DNA of 64,000 nt from Morchella semilibera (Eukaryota; Ascomycota; Pezizomycetes; Pezizales; Morchellaceae): positions 62,001 through 126,000 of the forward strand of contig WBVU01000015.1 in the NCBI GenBank assembly GCA_009192285.1, written 5' to 3'. The notes under the pieces are model-generated. The model searched no databases and was not told the origin of the DNA. It saw only the letters and a program-made list of their open reading frames with translations. Shown one piece after another: positions 21,284 through 36,741 of the stretch (positions are counted from its first letter, which is position 1; each line of letters opens with the position of its first letter). The position numbers and the translations under genes are program-made.

Positions 21284-24122
21284 GATGGGTGGTGGTGGTG
21301 GTGGTGATAGGTGTATGGGAATCTAAATGATTCAGTGGCAGTAGTATATATATACACACGAGCGCCTCGGAGCTAGGCAGCCCATAGCCCAAGAGGGAAA
21401 GTAATAACTCAAAAGACCTCACGAACAAGGATTAACTGATTTATTTATTGGTGCAGATACCTATACAACTGCAACAATTACTCTGCCTAGCCCCAAACTG
21501 CTATGGCCCCATACCTCATTGATAGAAACCGTTATTAACCTCATGCAACGCAGGACGCCGTTGGTTTGTCCTACATGTGCCGGGGCTGTGTTCGACAACA
21601 GATCTAGATTAGTGATCTTAAACGTACCACCTAGACGTTGCTTACTTACTCTTACTTATATTATCAGATAAACCTTGTCTTAACGTATAGTTAGGATCCC
21701 AGCAGACAATCGATCATAGGTTCTCACTCGTTACAACTTAATTTTGTCTTTTATAGTTTATAGGCTCCTAAGGGTTCTAGGTGAGATTCGGGAGAAAAAG
21801 GGATGATAGACTTGCCTCGTGGCCCCTAGTAGATCTAACACTGCCGGTCGAGAGTTTCTAAAATACCAATTAGTATACACTGTATAGATGAGAATGAGGT
21901 CAATATACTTACGAATCCACGCTTAGTTCAACTGATTGCGTTAATGACGTTCCTAGAGGGCGTCTACCACAACTGCAGCCCTCTCCCACCCTGAAGACTG
22001 AGATCCCGAGACCTGTCCTGAAGCCTGGCCAATTAGAGGTCATATTAATGGGTTAATTGATGGACCTAGTGTTTGCGGAATCTTAAGCTAAAGGCCTCCA
22101 TATACATAACCCAATGATGCCGACTCTTCCGATTTATAATCGTTTTCGTATCGTCTCATATGCATTATTACCTGCGCAGACTCTCTTACTCCACCTACGT
22201 TGAAAGATCACAACAGTCAGACAGCGCTACCCACGTATAATTCTCATATCACGTATCATGGGTCTTAACTTGGTGATTGTCTTGGGGAGGGAAGTATCCC
22301 CAGTCTATATAGACCCATGTTTTCTGGAAACTGCAAAGAGGTAGTAAATCAGTTTTGGCGCGTGCCGGATAGTCTCGATAGTCTATTGATAACGTTTTCC
22401 GTGCGCGTACGGGGCGTGGGTTGGTGTGATAATCTTAAGTTCATCAGTAAATACATGTAATTATAGTGTTATTAGTTGGGATCCCAGAGCTTCATGTTAT
22501 TTACTAGAGTCGACGTCGATTGTATACATGTATTTAAGCTTCAGGGTGTTTTGAAGCGCAGCGCAGCCCAGTGCCTACATGCTTATTTGGCCAGTTGGTG
22601 CGAGCTTGTGTAAATAGATACAGACTTGGCCATTAGCCATACCCGCGTGGTTACATATACATGTATACAAGTCCATAGTTTGTTATTTGTTAGATACCAC
22701 AGCCCTAATATTTTTAACCTAGGACTACGAATAGCATGATATAACTTGACTACCATATCTTCGCTAGCCGCAATTAGTACATGTACCACCTACATATATT
22801 CCAGCGCTCTAATTTAATTACTCGCGACAAGCTACAGTATCGTCGCCAGCCCCATGGCCATATATACGGCGTAGTGTTAAAATTAGTGGTGTTGATGTTT
22901 AGAATGGCCGTGGGATAGTACCAAAAAAAGGTTGGGGGGGGGGGTGGTGGATCATAGCTACAATATCCCCGTCAACACGCTAAGAACACGCTAAGAATAC
23001 GGTACTGGTGCAGTACGTCTCTTCCCCCACTGCCGGTCTAACTCGGTATCAGTCACTAAATTCTGTAGCGATTTCACCCCCGTTATTTCATACTGTACCT
23101 CGCGACAGGTAATAAGTCACCGAAAGTACATCAACACTTACAGCTCCCATGCATGTAAGCAGATGTACGAATCACTCCTAGAAAGCAACGACCAATTAAT
23201 CACTGTATCGAATTAGTACTAGTCAAGTACATCGTAGATATTACTTTGGTGGTAGAGTAATCATATGCGGGATGCGGACAAGCTTACTTTCTGACTCATT
23301 TACTCCCGATATCACTAGATATATGAAGCCTCATAGAGTTGGTAGCCTAACTCACTGCGCCTCTATGTTCTTTGCCCAGTAAGATAGTTTATCAGTAAAG
23401 CACTAGGTACTATAGAATCCTTAACTATTTGCCTTTATGGCCTGACATGATCAACACCGGCTAATGATCGTGTAAATCTGCACTTCTGGGTAGCCCAATT
23501 AAGATGCACCTGCACGAACAGAAAGACGGTGTGGAGAATTTTAATCATTAAACTCAACGTAAACTCAATTATGCGTGTCCTATCTAGTAGCTAATTTACA
23601 AACATTGTACTAGTACATACTCGTAAACAAATCAAATAACCCTCTCCAACTCAACTATCCCAGTTACCATTAAACCTCCTCAATAGACTCAACATAACAA
23701 AGGAAAATGACAACGCAAAATTTAACAAAACATAAACATCATTAATCAATAACAGTAGCTTGATTTTTTTTTCTTTTTTTTCTTTTTTGTAAGTTCGCGA
23801 AATCATTGCTTCAAAACAGTAATAAAAAGACCAACATCGTTCTCGCAGACATACGAAATCAAAGGCCAACATAAAACATGGAATATAAGAAAGGGAAATC
23901 ACTAAAAACTGATATTCATGAATTTCATTAAAGAATTTGACCACCACCGACCAAAGGAAACCCAGTTATCCCGCAATCCCAAAGAGTGAAACCAACTCTT
24001 GAATCAAAGCCGGAAATCGAATAAATCAAATCTTCTCCTAATACTCCGTTTACAACCCAATTGCCTCATAGTCGTTTGGCAAACTCATATTCCAGGCTCC
24101 TGCGGTTCCCGCATCAGCAGCT
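21284..24122. other. 2.8 kb AT-rich intergenic region
   Basis: Upstream of the FAX-like gene and downstream of the zinc-finger gene. It contains four TACATGTA sites in 333 bp (22453-22785), an 11-G run at 22934-22944, one arm-like copy of the family B core at 23099-23117 and T-rich tracts near 23766-23790. There are no plausible ORFs. Confidence 0.65.
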
Positions 24123-26034
24123 TCAAAAGAAGGTGTCCTGTGAGTTGTTGAGTAGTTCAGGTTTTATGTAATCTTGAAAGCCCAAAATATCTGGGTCTCT
24201 TTCCAAGGCAGTTAAGTCTAAAACCCCTTCATGTGTAAACATTGAGTATTCTGGCTGGGCTAGTAGCTCCTCGGTATACGGATTTTGGGGCTTTCTCATA
24301 GATGAATTCTCCAACGAATGAGTTGGGACCTCATAACTACCATCCAGTGTGTTGAATGTCAGGGAGTTTCTGCCTGATGATGAGGTAAAGTCCTCAAAAT
24401 CATATCCCCCATGTGGCGAAGGGGGAATACTGAAATCATGAGAAGCACTAGGGGAACTCTCTCTCAACGATGGCGTTCCCTCAACAACGTATTGTGGAGT
24501 TTGTGGCCCTGGACTGTGGCCGGCTGGGCTGCTGAACTCTGGAACATCGCAAGGTGAGGGAGGACTGGAAGCGTCAGATGCGAAATAAGCCTCTTCCTCT
24601 GGGCCTTCAGTATTTTCTTCCGGTTTAACAGTTCGGTCCTCTTCTTCTTTGAGTGGCTTCTTACGGGGTCTTCCCCTCTTGACCACCTTCCTAACGACTC
24701 CCTCAAATGCCCCACTGCACATTCCACGCTGTCGATGTCTAGTCAAAGCATCGTGCCTAGCAAATGCATTTCCACAATCGCAGGGATACGGCTTAACCCC
24801 AGTATGAATTTTTGAATGTCTTTTCAAATCATGGTGTCGAACGAAACACTTCTTGCAAGTCTCGCATAGGAACTGACGATCTCCAAGGTGGGTTTGAACA
24901 TGGGACTTGATATTCTCCTTCCTCCCAAACCTCTTCTCACAATCGGGGTAAAGGCATAACCATTTCCCATCAGTAGCCTCAGGCCCAGAGATGTAGCTGT
25001 TTATTAAATCAATTGTGATCTCTGTGGCCTTTTCACTTGGTGAAGATGATTCCCTCACTGGGGCAGGGGGTGGTGTTTCTAAAACAGTACGTGGGGCCGG
25101 TGCCAAGGCCGGGAGGTCCACCTGTTGGAACCTCTTTGCTGGAGCTGGCCCTTTCTGGACAACTATATTCAACGGACTCCGAAACATTTTTTCATAACGA
25201 ACTGGTGGTGACGATGGAATGGGGTCGAAAGCCGGTGATAGGGGTGAGTACGGAGGTGCGCCTTCAAAATCGGCATCCGACCCCATATTACTGATGGCAG
25301 ACATGCTGGCAAACTTGATGTGTGGTAGTGGCGCCATATCAAAAGTATTGTGACTTAGACGAGCAGTATGCGGAGGGGTGGGTAAATCATGAACTTGAGA
25401 ACTCTCAAACTGGAAATTAGCTCTTAATGGAGAGTGATTCGACACAACTGAGACTCTTCTAGACATGGCTGGCGAGTCAATTCCAGAGAGGAATTGATCA
25501 ATATCATGCGGGATCGAGGAGCTACTTTGTTGGTAACAGGTAAATGGGCTTTGTGGAGTGACTGGATTGAAATCTAATAGACACACGTAAGCGGGTGATA
25601 ATCCATGACCAACCCGCAGTGGTTGACTTACTAATAATTCCTTGGCACGTAGGCGTTCTGGGTCTTTGATCATTCATGATATTCCAATATTCCATATCGA
25701 TACCATTATCTGCTGTTGCTGGGTGGTTGTGGTTTTGCTCGTCACCGTTCACTTTAATGCCGAGTCCGCTCATGGTTCTAACCGCAGATACATTGGCGTT
25801 GCTGTTTATGGGGCTCTGAGCCGTAGCCGAGCCGAGAGTCAGTGCGTCCGCAACAGAGTTCTGCCGTCTGTGTTGATACCCTCCGCCTTGACGCTTCGAA
25901 GGAGATGGATAGGGTGCTGGACGGTTTGTCTGTTGTCGCTGCTTATGTTGTTTGGCAGCCTGTTTACCATCCATAGCCCGGTTTCCTTGGGGCGTATGCA
26001 TATGGAAAGTGAGTTCCTGTGCTGACATTGACAT
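24123..26034 (-). CDS. Swi5/Ace2-type C2H2 zinc-finger transcription factor
   Basis: Two exons on the minus strand: 26034-25632 and 25573-24123. The 58-nt intron starts GTAAGT, and its removal joins CQGII to NFNPVTPQSP in frame, giving 617 aa. I start at the ATG at 26034 (MSMSAQELTF); the frame extends only through a TTG upstream. Three zinc fingers lie at about 341-421: C-x4-C...H-x3-H (LCLYPDCEKRFGRKENIKSH), C-x2-C...H-x3-H (FLCETCKKCFVRHHDLKRH), and a third C-x1-C...H-x5-C finger (YPCDCGNAFARHDALTRH to GMC). That unusual third finger and the RKENIKSHVQTHLGDR linker match the Swi5/Ace2 group. A KRGRPRKKP AT-hook-like basic segment follows. The flanks are Ser/Pro-rich and disordered. It is expected to be nuclear; in yeasts this group controls cell separation and daughter-cell genes, but the targets here are unknown. 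Confidence 0.88.
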
Positions 26035-28740
<2,706 letters not shown>

Positions 28741-31247
28741 AGAATGGCAAGTTTTTCGGTGTTAGGGAAGAAACGGGCAACTGACCCATGTACTTTTTTA
28801 ATATCAAAAGCAGGTTAGAATAAAAAGGGTTTCTTTTTCCTTTCTTTTTTTGTTGTGGAAATCTGTGATGTGATTGTGCGTGATTACGGGAAGACCCCTA
28901 TCGTCACACAAAAATGAGCTTCCTGCTTCTAGAAGCGATGACTCTTGTAACCACTTTACTGTTCGCAATGTAATCAGTACCAGATATCAGGAATGATCTA
29001 CCGTTAAAGGCACAAGTTTCAGAAGAAAGCTATGAAGCGCTATTTCTTGGACATGTGATTGGTCTAGTCCCTCAACTTAGCAGTCTAATTTACGGGGGTC
29101 ACACAGAATGTAACTCAATCTCCAACTCTAGAAGCTTCCTAAATCTCGTCTGACTCTTATTCCCTCATAGAAGCGTCAATTTACATATTATTGAATCGCT
29201 CAAACTGTTCTAGCACCTAAATGTAGTACAAAATGATATAGAGAATGAATTGGGTATATACAGAAGATGTTCTGGTATAAAAAATCGATAATTGACATGT
29301 AACCGGGTTAAACATGACCCATCACTCGCATATTAAAACCCTAGCAGAATCCACCAAACCCTGGGAATTAGGTAGATCCTGTAGTAGTCGTAGGTAAATA
29401 CATAATGGGTTAGGATCTTATTAGAGTAACCATAATTTATGAGTCTATAAGCCTTAGTTCCTCTCGCTTCCAGTCGCCGGTTTTGGGCGAAGGATCAGGA
29501 CTAAATATTATTAACAACCTCATGTACCTACAAATACATGTAAGCGCTAATCCTGAAGCCCATAACGACATGTGAATGAGAATACATAGGTATAAAGAAT
29601 GAGATGGCCCTGCAGGTATTAAACGTTAGCAGATCTAAGACCCGATACCAGAAATCCGAACCCTCCCAACCACCACAACGCACAACCATAAACTTTTCTC
29701 AGCCCTAATTAAGAAACACGTGGTATAACCCTCGCGACATTTTCATTACCTCGTGGGTATTAAACTAGAGGCTCATTCCAAGATTTCGCGTCGGTAGCTG
29801 ACCGGGCCCGGCATGTACGCGTGCAGTGGTGAAACCTGCATGTACTCCTGGGAGGCAGCATAACTCTCAACCCACGATAAGTCGAGACATCCTTATCCCC
29901 CCACGGCTCCGAGACATCTTCCCAAATCGGGCCACGAGAGAGAGATTTCGCAACCCAGGAATCTAGCTCCCTCCGGGGAGCTGCATAATAGCAAAGGGGG
30001 GGGGGGGGTGGAGATTGGGTACTTAAACATCCTTATATCTCAGTAGTACGTATTCTTTACCCCTCTGTGACATGGCAATTGGGTCCGTAAAGTTAAGGAG
30101 ACGAACGCCAAATCTATCCTCTTGACACGGCACGATTTTTTTCAATTGTCGGCTATATATGAGAATTACTAGGAGAATAAGTCTACGATTTCTGATTTTA
30201 ACCCAGTTATAGTTGGGGAGTAGGAACCTGAAGTGACCCGTACGAACTGGGTAAGTTTGTTAAGATCAAAAATCGGAACCCACCCCTGTTAATCACTAAG
30301 AAGCACGTTTACTGCCACATTATATACATAAGTACATGTAAGTAGGAGGCCTTGGGTTTTGCATTGTGTGGCCCGCAATAATGTACATGTATGTATCTGT
30401 GAGCTCACAATTCTCCGACTTAGTCATCAAAACAACCTCGAGGTGTTCGATACCAATTTTTTAAAAACGGCATGTCAGATCAGCACTTTCCAAGGTAAAC
30501 AAATGATCAAAGGGCGGTTATGTACCAATAAGAGAATAAGAGGCGTCTATGTTTAGAATTCCCCTACCAGACGGAGCTTAACCTTAGTTATCCCAGAAGA
30601 GCGGCAAGAACGTTTCAAGCCCGCCCACGTCCTGATTCGTTTACTCGCCCTCGTTAGACTCACCACCCGCGCTACTCCATAACCGGTTACACTACTGCGC
30701 ATCCCCCAACACAACAACCTTGTGATCTTCAGGTACAGAGCGCTTGCTTTCTGCTCCGTTAGGTGATTCCTTCCTCCGAAGCTCAAATAAAGAAACCCGT
30801 TTCTTTTGCCATTAGCAATCGCGCAATGATTGGCAACTGACTCGGTTCCCGGCTATTTTTGCATGGAAGCTTTTGCTTGCGGTGGTTTTAGGGTTTGATA
30901 CCAAGATTTTTGAGGTTTCAAATCATAGACAACGGACAACCTGGATCTGGTAAATATAATAGACACCTGTGTTGTCATTCCCAACACCAAGAAAAGAAAG
31001 AAGCAAAGACACTGTGTGAGTGACACTGTGTGAGTGAAAGGGGCTTGTTATATCTATCAATGCCTTCCCTCCGAGGCCCACCAGACCTCTTCACCTTCTC
31101 CCATCACTTACTTCACTGTCTCTTCGATCAATTAGAATTTTGTCGCTATTATAGGGCCGGATCTTATTTCCCTATTTCTCTATTTCTCTATTTCCCTGTT
31201 TCTGCTTTTTATTACCATATTCTCTCACGTTTCTCCGTATACATACC
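28741..31247. other. 2.5 kb intergenic region
   Basis: The AT-rich UBI3 3' flank includes a T-rich stretch near 28827-28852. TACATGTA occurs at 29535, 30333 and 30384, and a 13-G run at 29996-30008. A tandem GACACTGTGTGAGT pair lies at about 31009-31037 and a TATTTCTC repeat at about 31171-31200, immediately upstream of the secreted-protein gene. No gene is recognisable. Confidence 0.6.
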
Positions 31248-32495
31248 ATGAAGCTCCACATTGAGCCCACCCTCCTTTCACTGCTACTACTCAGCACGTC
31301 TGTTATATCTGCCCCCACACCAGACGATGAAAGGGATGGAGGCCGAGGGCGGGGTAACGGTCGCTGCAGGGGCCGAGGCTGTGATAGCGAGAACGGTACG
31401 TCTATATAAATGCATAAACCCACCACAAGATCATTAATATAATCCTAACGCATGTCTATATGCAGATGTAGTAATAACAACAACAGTCCCTGGCGGACCT
31501 GTTGTTACTATGACACTCCCAATTGGTGACTTCTTTGGCGGTATCCCATCTGCTACTGGAGATGCAGACGCACCCACTGAGACTGGCAGTGGCAGTGGCA
31601 ATAATAGGAGTGGTAGTGGAAAGAATGGAAGTAATGGTGGTAATGGTAGTGATGGTGGCGGTGATGGGAGCGATTTAGGTGACGGCAATAGAGGAGGTGG
31701 TAGGAGAGGGAGTGGAAGAAAAGGTAACTCTCTATTCAACTTATTTTAGAACTTAAAGAAACCTGTCTAATAAATACACCCACTCTAATAGACCTCGTTC
31801 TCTCACCCTCCAACGTACAATCTAACTCCGCTAAAACCGGGCAAGAGGACACCACCGACCCCAACCAGGCCGACTCCCTCACCGATTCGGCAAACTTTAT
31901 CAACTTCTGCACAGACAAAACACTTACCAACGGCCAGCAGGTCAAATCCGGCTCCTGCAACGGCATTCCCATGGGTGACATCCCTTCAACAGATAACATG
32001 GTCTCCACAATCATCATATTTCCAGGGCCTGGCGAGGATATCCCCGCCGAGACTCCATTCGATATTGAGATACAAGTCCTCAACCTCGCTGTCGGAAGCT
32101 TCACTAGTGAGTACTCGATCCAATTCTAAAAACTAATAGCTTCGATGCTGATATATGTTCCTCTATAAGATCCAGCATCAACCTACTACTCAGCTCCACA
32201 AACCCTTAAGGGCGGGAAGATCGTAGGCCATACTCACGTCGTCATTCAGCGTCTCGGCTCCCTCACCCCAGGAACCCCACCAGACCCGGCATCGTTCGAG
32301 TTCTTCAAGGGCATCAACGACGCTGGCGACGGTAGCGGGGGACTGAAGGCTACAGTTTCAGCAGGCTTGGAGAAGGGCTTCTATAGGGTCTGTACGATGA
32401 GCTCAGCGTCGAATCATCAGCCAGTGCTCATGCCAGTTGCACAGCGGGGCGCCCAGGATGATTGCCAGAGGTTCTCGGTGGGGAGGAAGAGGTAA
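31248..32495 (+). CDS. Secreted fungal protein with Gly/Ser-rich linker (family often mislabelled ribosomal protein S17)
   Basis: Exons 31248-31395, 31466-31723, 31792-32106 and 32170-32495 give 348 aa in one frame. Residues 1-22 (MKLHIEPTLLSLLLLSTSVISA) are a classical signal peptide. A charged RGRGNGRCRGRGC segment and then a Gly/Ser/Asn-rich linker (about 80-135) follow. The conserved domain covers the rest: NFINFCTDKTLTNGQQVKSG, SCNGIPMGDIP, IIIFPGPGEDIPAETPFDIEI, GGKIVGHTHVVIQRL, and the terminal NHQPVLMPVAQRG. These signatures match a widespread fungal secreted family of unknown function found in appressorial and extracellular fractions. The low-complexity linker is likely an insertion specific to this lineage. 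All four exons have standard borders. Secretion is inferred; no enzymatic motif is visible. Confidence 0.87.
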
Positions 32496-33503
32496 AGGAG
32501 TGATCAACCGGCATTTATGAAGAGTGTATTATATAGTTGGGCATCGTAGATTGTTACTGCTGATTTTAATGAGTGATTGTTAGCTAATGCTTTGGTAGAG
32601 GTACTTTTGGGCTGTGGGTCTTGGACAGGAGATAGGTTCGTTGTCGCCGTTTTGTGGATGTTGTTGTTGTGGTGGTGGTAATGGCATGATTAATCTTGTG
32701 TTGGTCAAAATAGTAGTCTATCTCAACTGTTTTTATGTATATAAAGAAATAGGGATGATAATATGCAGGGGTTGGGGAAATGGATGACGAACTCGAGATG
32801 TTTATAACCTAGCTGTAATAATAGTGCTTGTGATTGGAAATTCATACGTATAACTTCCTACTATATAGTGATAACTTTAGAGCTCGTTTGGTTGGGCGTG
32901 GTATTTAATATTATGGTAAGTCCGGTTTCAAAGTATATCGTCTTCAAAGTAAATCTGAGAATAAACAGGCCCTGAGATGTTTATCAATATTTTCACGAAT
33001 ACCATAGTAACATTACACAGTTTTGCGGTCAACATCCAATTCCTCAGTGAAACCACAACACTAGAACTGGGAAGCGTAGGGCCCCACCCATTGCAGCTCG
33101 CACAGACACGGTAGGCTACTTGTTACCTACAACGAAAACCCACGAACCCGGAAATACCGACCTTCAGCTACTAAGACCCATCTAACCTACGCAATTATAT
33201 GTATTTACCGTCCGACATTACCCGTGATCTTCCAGCCCCGCAACCCGTCATATAACACTTCACCCTCCGTGCGCAGCAGCCAAGCATCATTATCGGCTTC
33301 GGTATTCGTAGCTCTAGGTCCGCGAGTGTGCCAAAGTCCCTCTCGTGGTTTTCAAACCAACTGGCAGGCTGTGTGTATTTGGTGCTGAAGTAATCATTTC
33401 CCGCTCGCTGCCAAGTGACTCATCCACACACTAGATTTAGTGTTTGTTTTGGCCCGGGTGCGTGCATTAGCGTTTCTTTCCACCCCTAGTGCGATGCGAC
33501 TAT

Positions 33504-33637
33504 TAGAGCGTGTTGGCCACACTCATATTTTCAAATTTTGAGTTCAAATTTTAAGCTCTTGGCGGGCTATCCACACCAAAAACCAGTCGCCAAGAACTAA
33601 ATATTTAGACTTAGAAGTTGTTGGCCAATACGCTCTA
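33504..33637 (-). mobile_element. TA-flanked MITE, family A copy 3 (134 bp, inverted)
   Basis: The ends are TAGAGCGTGTTGGCCA and TTGGCCAATACGCTCTA. The interior reads AGCTCTTGGCGGGCTATCCACACC, which is the reverse complement of the interior of the copies at 863 and 19865. It has more mismatches in the TIRs than those two, so it appears older. Confidence 0.8.
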
Positions 33638-33804
33638 TTGAGCGAATGTATTAAAGGAGTATATGTAAGGGTTTGGGGTATCAACTGTGTAAAGATAGAC
33701 GCGTGGGTTCCTAGCTAGGCGAAGTCGGAGAATGTGGTCTAAACATGAGAACCGTTGCAAATATACGAGGTGAAACGTCTACGCCTTCCTCTCTTGTACC
33801 GGGT

Positions 33805-33878
33805 GTTGAGGGTAAGTGACCAGAATCTGATAAGTGGATGTTGTGTAATTGTCTTATCAGATTCTGATCACTTTTCGC
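33805..33878. repeat. Short hairpin, about 18-bp arms
   Basis: TGACCAGAATCTGATAAG and CTTATCAGATTCTGATCA are near-perfect reverse complements, separated by under 40 bp. It is too short to call a known element. It could be a MITE remnant or a structured transcript end. Confidence 0.45.
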
Positions 33879-35335
33879 TACACCCTAGTACTTCTTATCC
33901 TCTTGGAACATCAGGAACACGAATACACCTGCACGATAGTGCAGAAATAATGTCCCGATTTCCGCTCGCCTATGCATGACGTTGCCCGTCACGCCCTGTA
34001 GCACACAGCCCCTGTCCTCCCTTTAACAAGCTTTAGGTCGCAAAGGCCTACCATAACAATTAAGCAGCAACACCCAAACCTTTCGTTAATTAAACAAAGA
34101 GACACGACTACGGGCTTCATCCGGCCGAGAGAGGGCGGTCGATGTCCTACGGGATCAAGATTTAGAGTACGCACTTACAAATCAGAACTTCATAGAGATA
34201 TTTACACCCCTAGTAGGTAATCAGGGGGGGGGGGGGGAGTATCAAGAAGCATGCTCCATGGGTGGACAGTACCCGATTAGACGTTCTGCCTGATGAAGGA
34301 GCAATGACTGACTCGTCTATCTGCTGCTGCTTCTTAGAATATGGCGTCAGTCCCATCGCCGGCTAGCTGCACGTGCCTATCGTATGTTTTCCGGCTCTAA
34401 TGTGATACTTTGCCCTGTAAGACTTCGATCAGCTATCAAAAGAATCGTCCGTAATGAGCTCGCCGCCTCTAGACTCTAGATTACAAAACAACTGCTAGCT
34501 TATAAGTAGTAATTACTGATTTTTTTCCTTATCAGATGGTATATACGTATAGAGTGGGGGAGTGCCTACTCTCGATATTTGTAATTCACAGCATTGAAAT
34601 AAGCTCTACTCCCGCGTTTGCCCCACATGTGCGAATAGGGTAAATTAGGCCCAATTGCCTCATGATCATCCCATATATACCGAACTTGCATCCGCCACAT
34701 ATAGAGTAGATCTCGTCAATTATTTCCCACCAGGGCCTCAATCAGATCCGCTCCGGCCATGTAGATACAATACCTCTACATTTCATAGCCCTTTTGCTAA
34801 GTGCTAATGGTAGAGATTCTTGATAGATACATGTATGTAGGCGCGATATCTAGAATACTCTTAACTACAGTACTGTTCGGCCAGCATCGGCGTCGACGGC
34901 CCCTATCTCCATCCATGTAGCTAGCTAGCGCACCCAGCGCGCAACAAGCCTCAGAGATGCCGGTTAACCGGGAGATGCGTATACATACGCCTTGTGAGTC
35001 GTGCACGCTCTTGGCACGCCTAGCTAGAGAATAAGCATAGCAGAATAAGGTGCATGGATTCGGCGAAGAGTCATGCCGGTTTTTTAATTTCTTCAATAGC
35101 TTGTATAGTGTAACTATTGCATGCAGTGTAATCAATTTTTTCTTTCTTCCTGATGCAAAATTTTTGGGGAAAGAAGAATGATACATTATAAAGGCTCTTT
35201 CCGTCTGCTCCATTTTTTTTTAACATCAACCAAACCTTACGGATTAGCACCTACCAACAGTACCAGGAGGCAAAACACTTGCAGGCAAACCACAAGAACC
35301 CTAGCTTAAACTTAATATTGATAGCAGTAGCATCA

Positions 35336-36741
35336 ATGCCAGCGGAACCCACACCTTCAAGCTCCTCTCCAACTCTTGCAGGTACTCCTCCCCTTGGAGA
35401 AGACCTCTCTAAGGATGTCGAAAGGCGGACCGATCTAGAGAAAGTCGAAACCATGGTGTCAATACACCACCCATCACAATTCCCAGATGGGGGCTTGAAG
35501 GCATGGTTGGCAGTATTAGGAGGGTTTGCGTGCCTGTTTTGTAGTTTTGGGTGGGTTAATTGTAAGCACCCTTGTTTCACCTATCAATGGTGAATGCCCA
35601 TGCTAATTTTGATATAGGTATTGGAATATTCCAGAGTTACTATACCACACATCAATTGAAAGACTATACACCATCGCAGGTATCATGGATCTCGTCCCTT
35701 GAAACATTCTGTATGTTCTTCTTTGGTCCCGTAGTCGGAAAATACTATGATGCCTACGGTTCCCGTTTCATCCTTCCGCTGGGATCTTTTATGCATGTCT
35801 TTGGCCTCATGATGACCAGTATCTCGTCAAAATACTGGCACTTTATCATCTGTCAGGGCGTTGTCTCCGCCACTGGCGCATCCCTGATCTTTTATCCAGC
35901 ACTTGGCGATGTCTCCACCTGGTTCTTCAAGAGGCGCGCCTTCGCCCTTGGTATCATGGCCTCTGGCTCGTCTCTCGGGGGCGTTATCATGCCCATAATG
36001 ATTGATCGTCTCATTCCCCAACTCGGTTACGGCTGGTCAATGCGCATTACCGCATTCTTGATCCTTGGGCTCATGATCATTGCTAATCTCACGCTGAGCT
36101 CACGACTCCCGCCGAAAGGATGGACTCCATTCGTGCTGAGTGATTTTACACGGCACTTCAAGGAGCCCGGGTTCGTCCTGACGGTAGCTGGTGCATTCTT
36201 TTTTTTCTTTGGCATGTTTTTGCCATTTAACTACATTGTAGTCGGGGCAAAACAGAACGGCATGAGCACCACATTGGCCAACTACCTGGTTTCGATGCTC
36301 AACGCCGCCTCGGTGTTCGGCCGAATTCTCCCCGGATGGATCGGTGACAAGGTTGGACGGTACAACATCATGGTGGCGATCAGCTATATGTCTGGGATCC
36401 TGGTTTTTGCTTTATGGATGACAACAACTGGAAATGCTCCCACGATTGCGTTTGTAGTGCTGTATGGGTTCAGCACGGGTGCTTTCGTTAGCCTTGCGCC
36501 GGCGTGTTTGGCACAGATCAGTCAGATCCGTGAAATCGGAGTGAGAAATGGAGCGATGTTTGCTGTGATATCTCTGGCTGCATTGACTGGTGTACCTATT
36601 GGAGGTGCCCTAGTAACAAAATATGGAGGGGGCTTTGAAGGCTTACAGATATTTACCGGGACCATGCTGCTATGTGGAGCAACCGCATTTGTGCTTGCGA
36701 GGATAGCAATAGGAGGGCGTTCGGTTATGATGGTGGTGTAA
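35336..36741 (+). CDS. Monocarboxylate-transporter-like MFS carrier (MCH family)
   Basis: Exons 35336-35561 and 35618-36741 join TGGGTTAAT-T to GT-ATTGGAATA, giving 449 aa. I start at the ATG at 35336; the longer frame upstream begins only with TTG. A cytosolic N-terminus of about 45 residues leads to the MCT signature PDGGLKAWLAVLGGF at the first helix. About twelve hydrophobic segments follow, with a loop after TM2-3 containing GKYYDAYGSR and the MFS-type GDKVGRYN between later helices. Family knowledge: fungal MCH proteins are plasma- or organelle-membrane carriers for riboflavin, nicotinate or other organic acids, often not true monocarboxylate carriers. The substrate cannot be inferred. 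The intron lies just before the GIFQ of TM1, a position common in this family. Confidence 0.88.

Larger units (their letters stand above)
32496..35335. other. 2.8 kb intergenic region with MITE and hairpin
   Basis: It contains the family A MITE at 33504-33637, a short perfect-looking hairpin near 33805-33878 (TGACCAGAATCTGATAAG pairing with CTTATCAGATTCTGATCA), a 14-G run at 34224-34237 and TACATGTA at 34828. No gene is recognisable. Confidence 0.6.
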
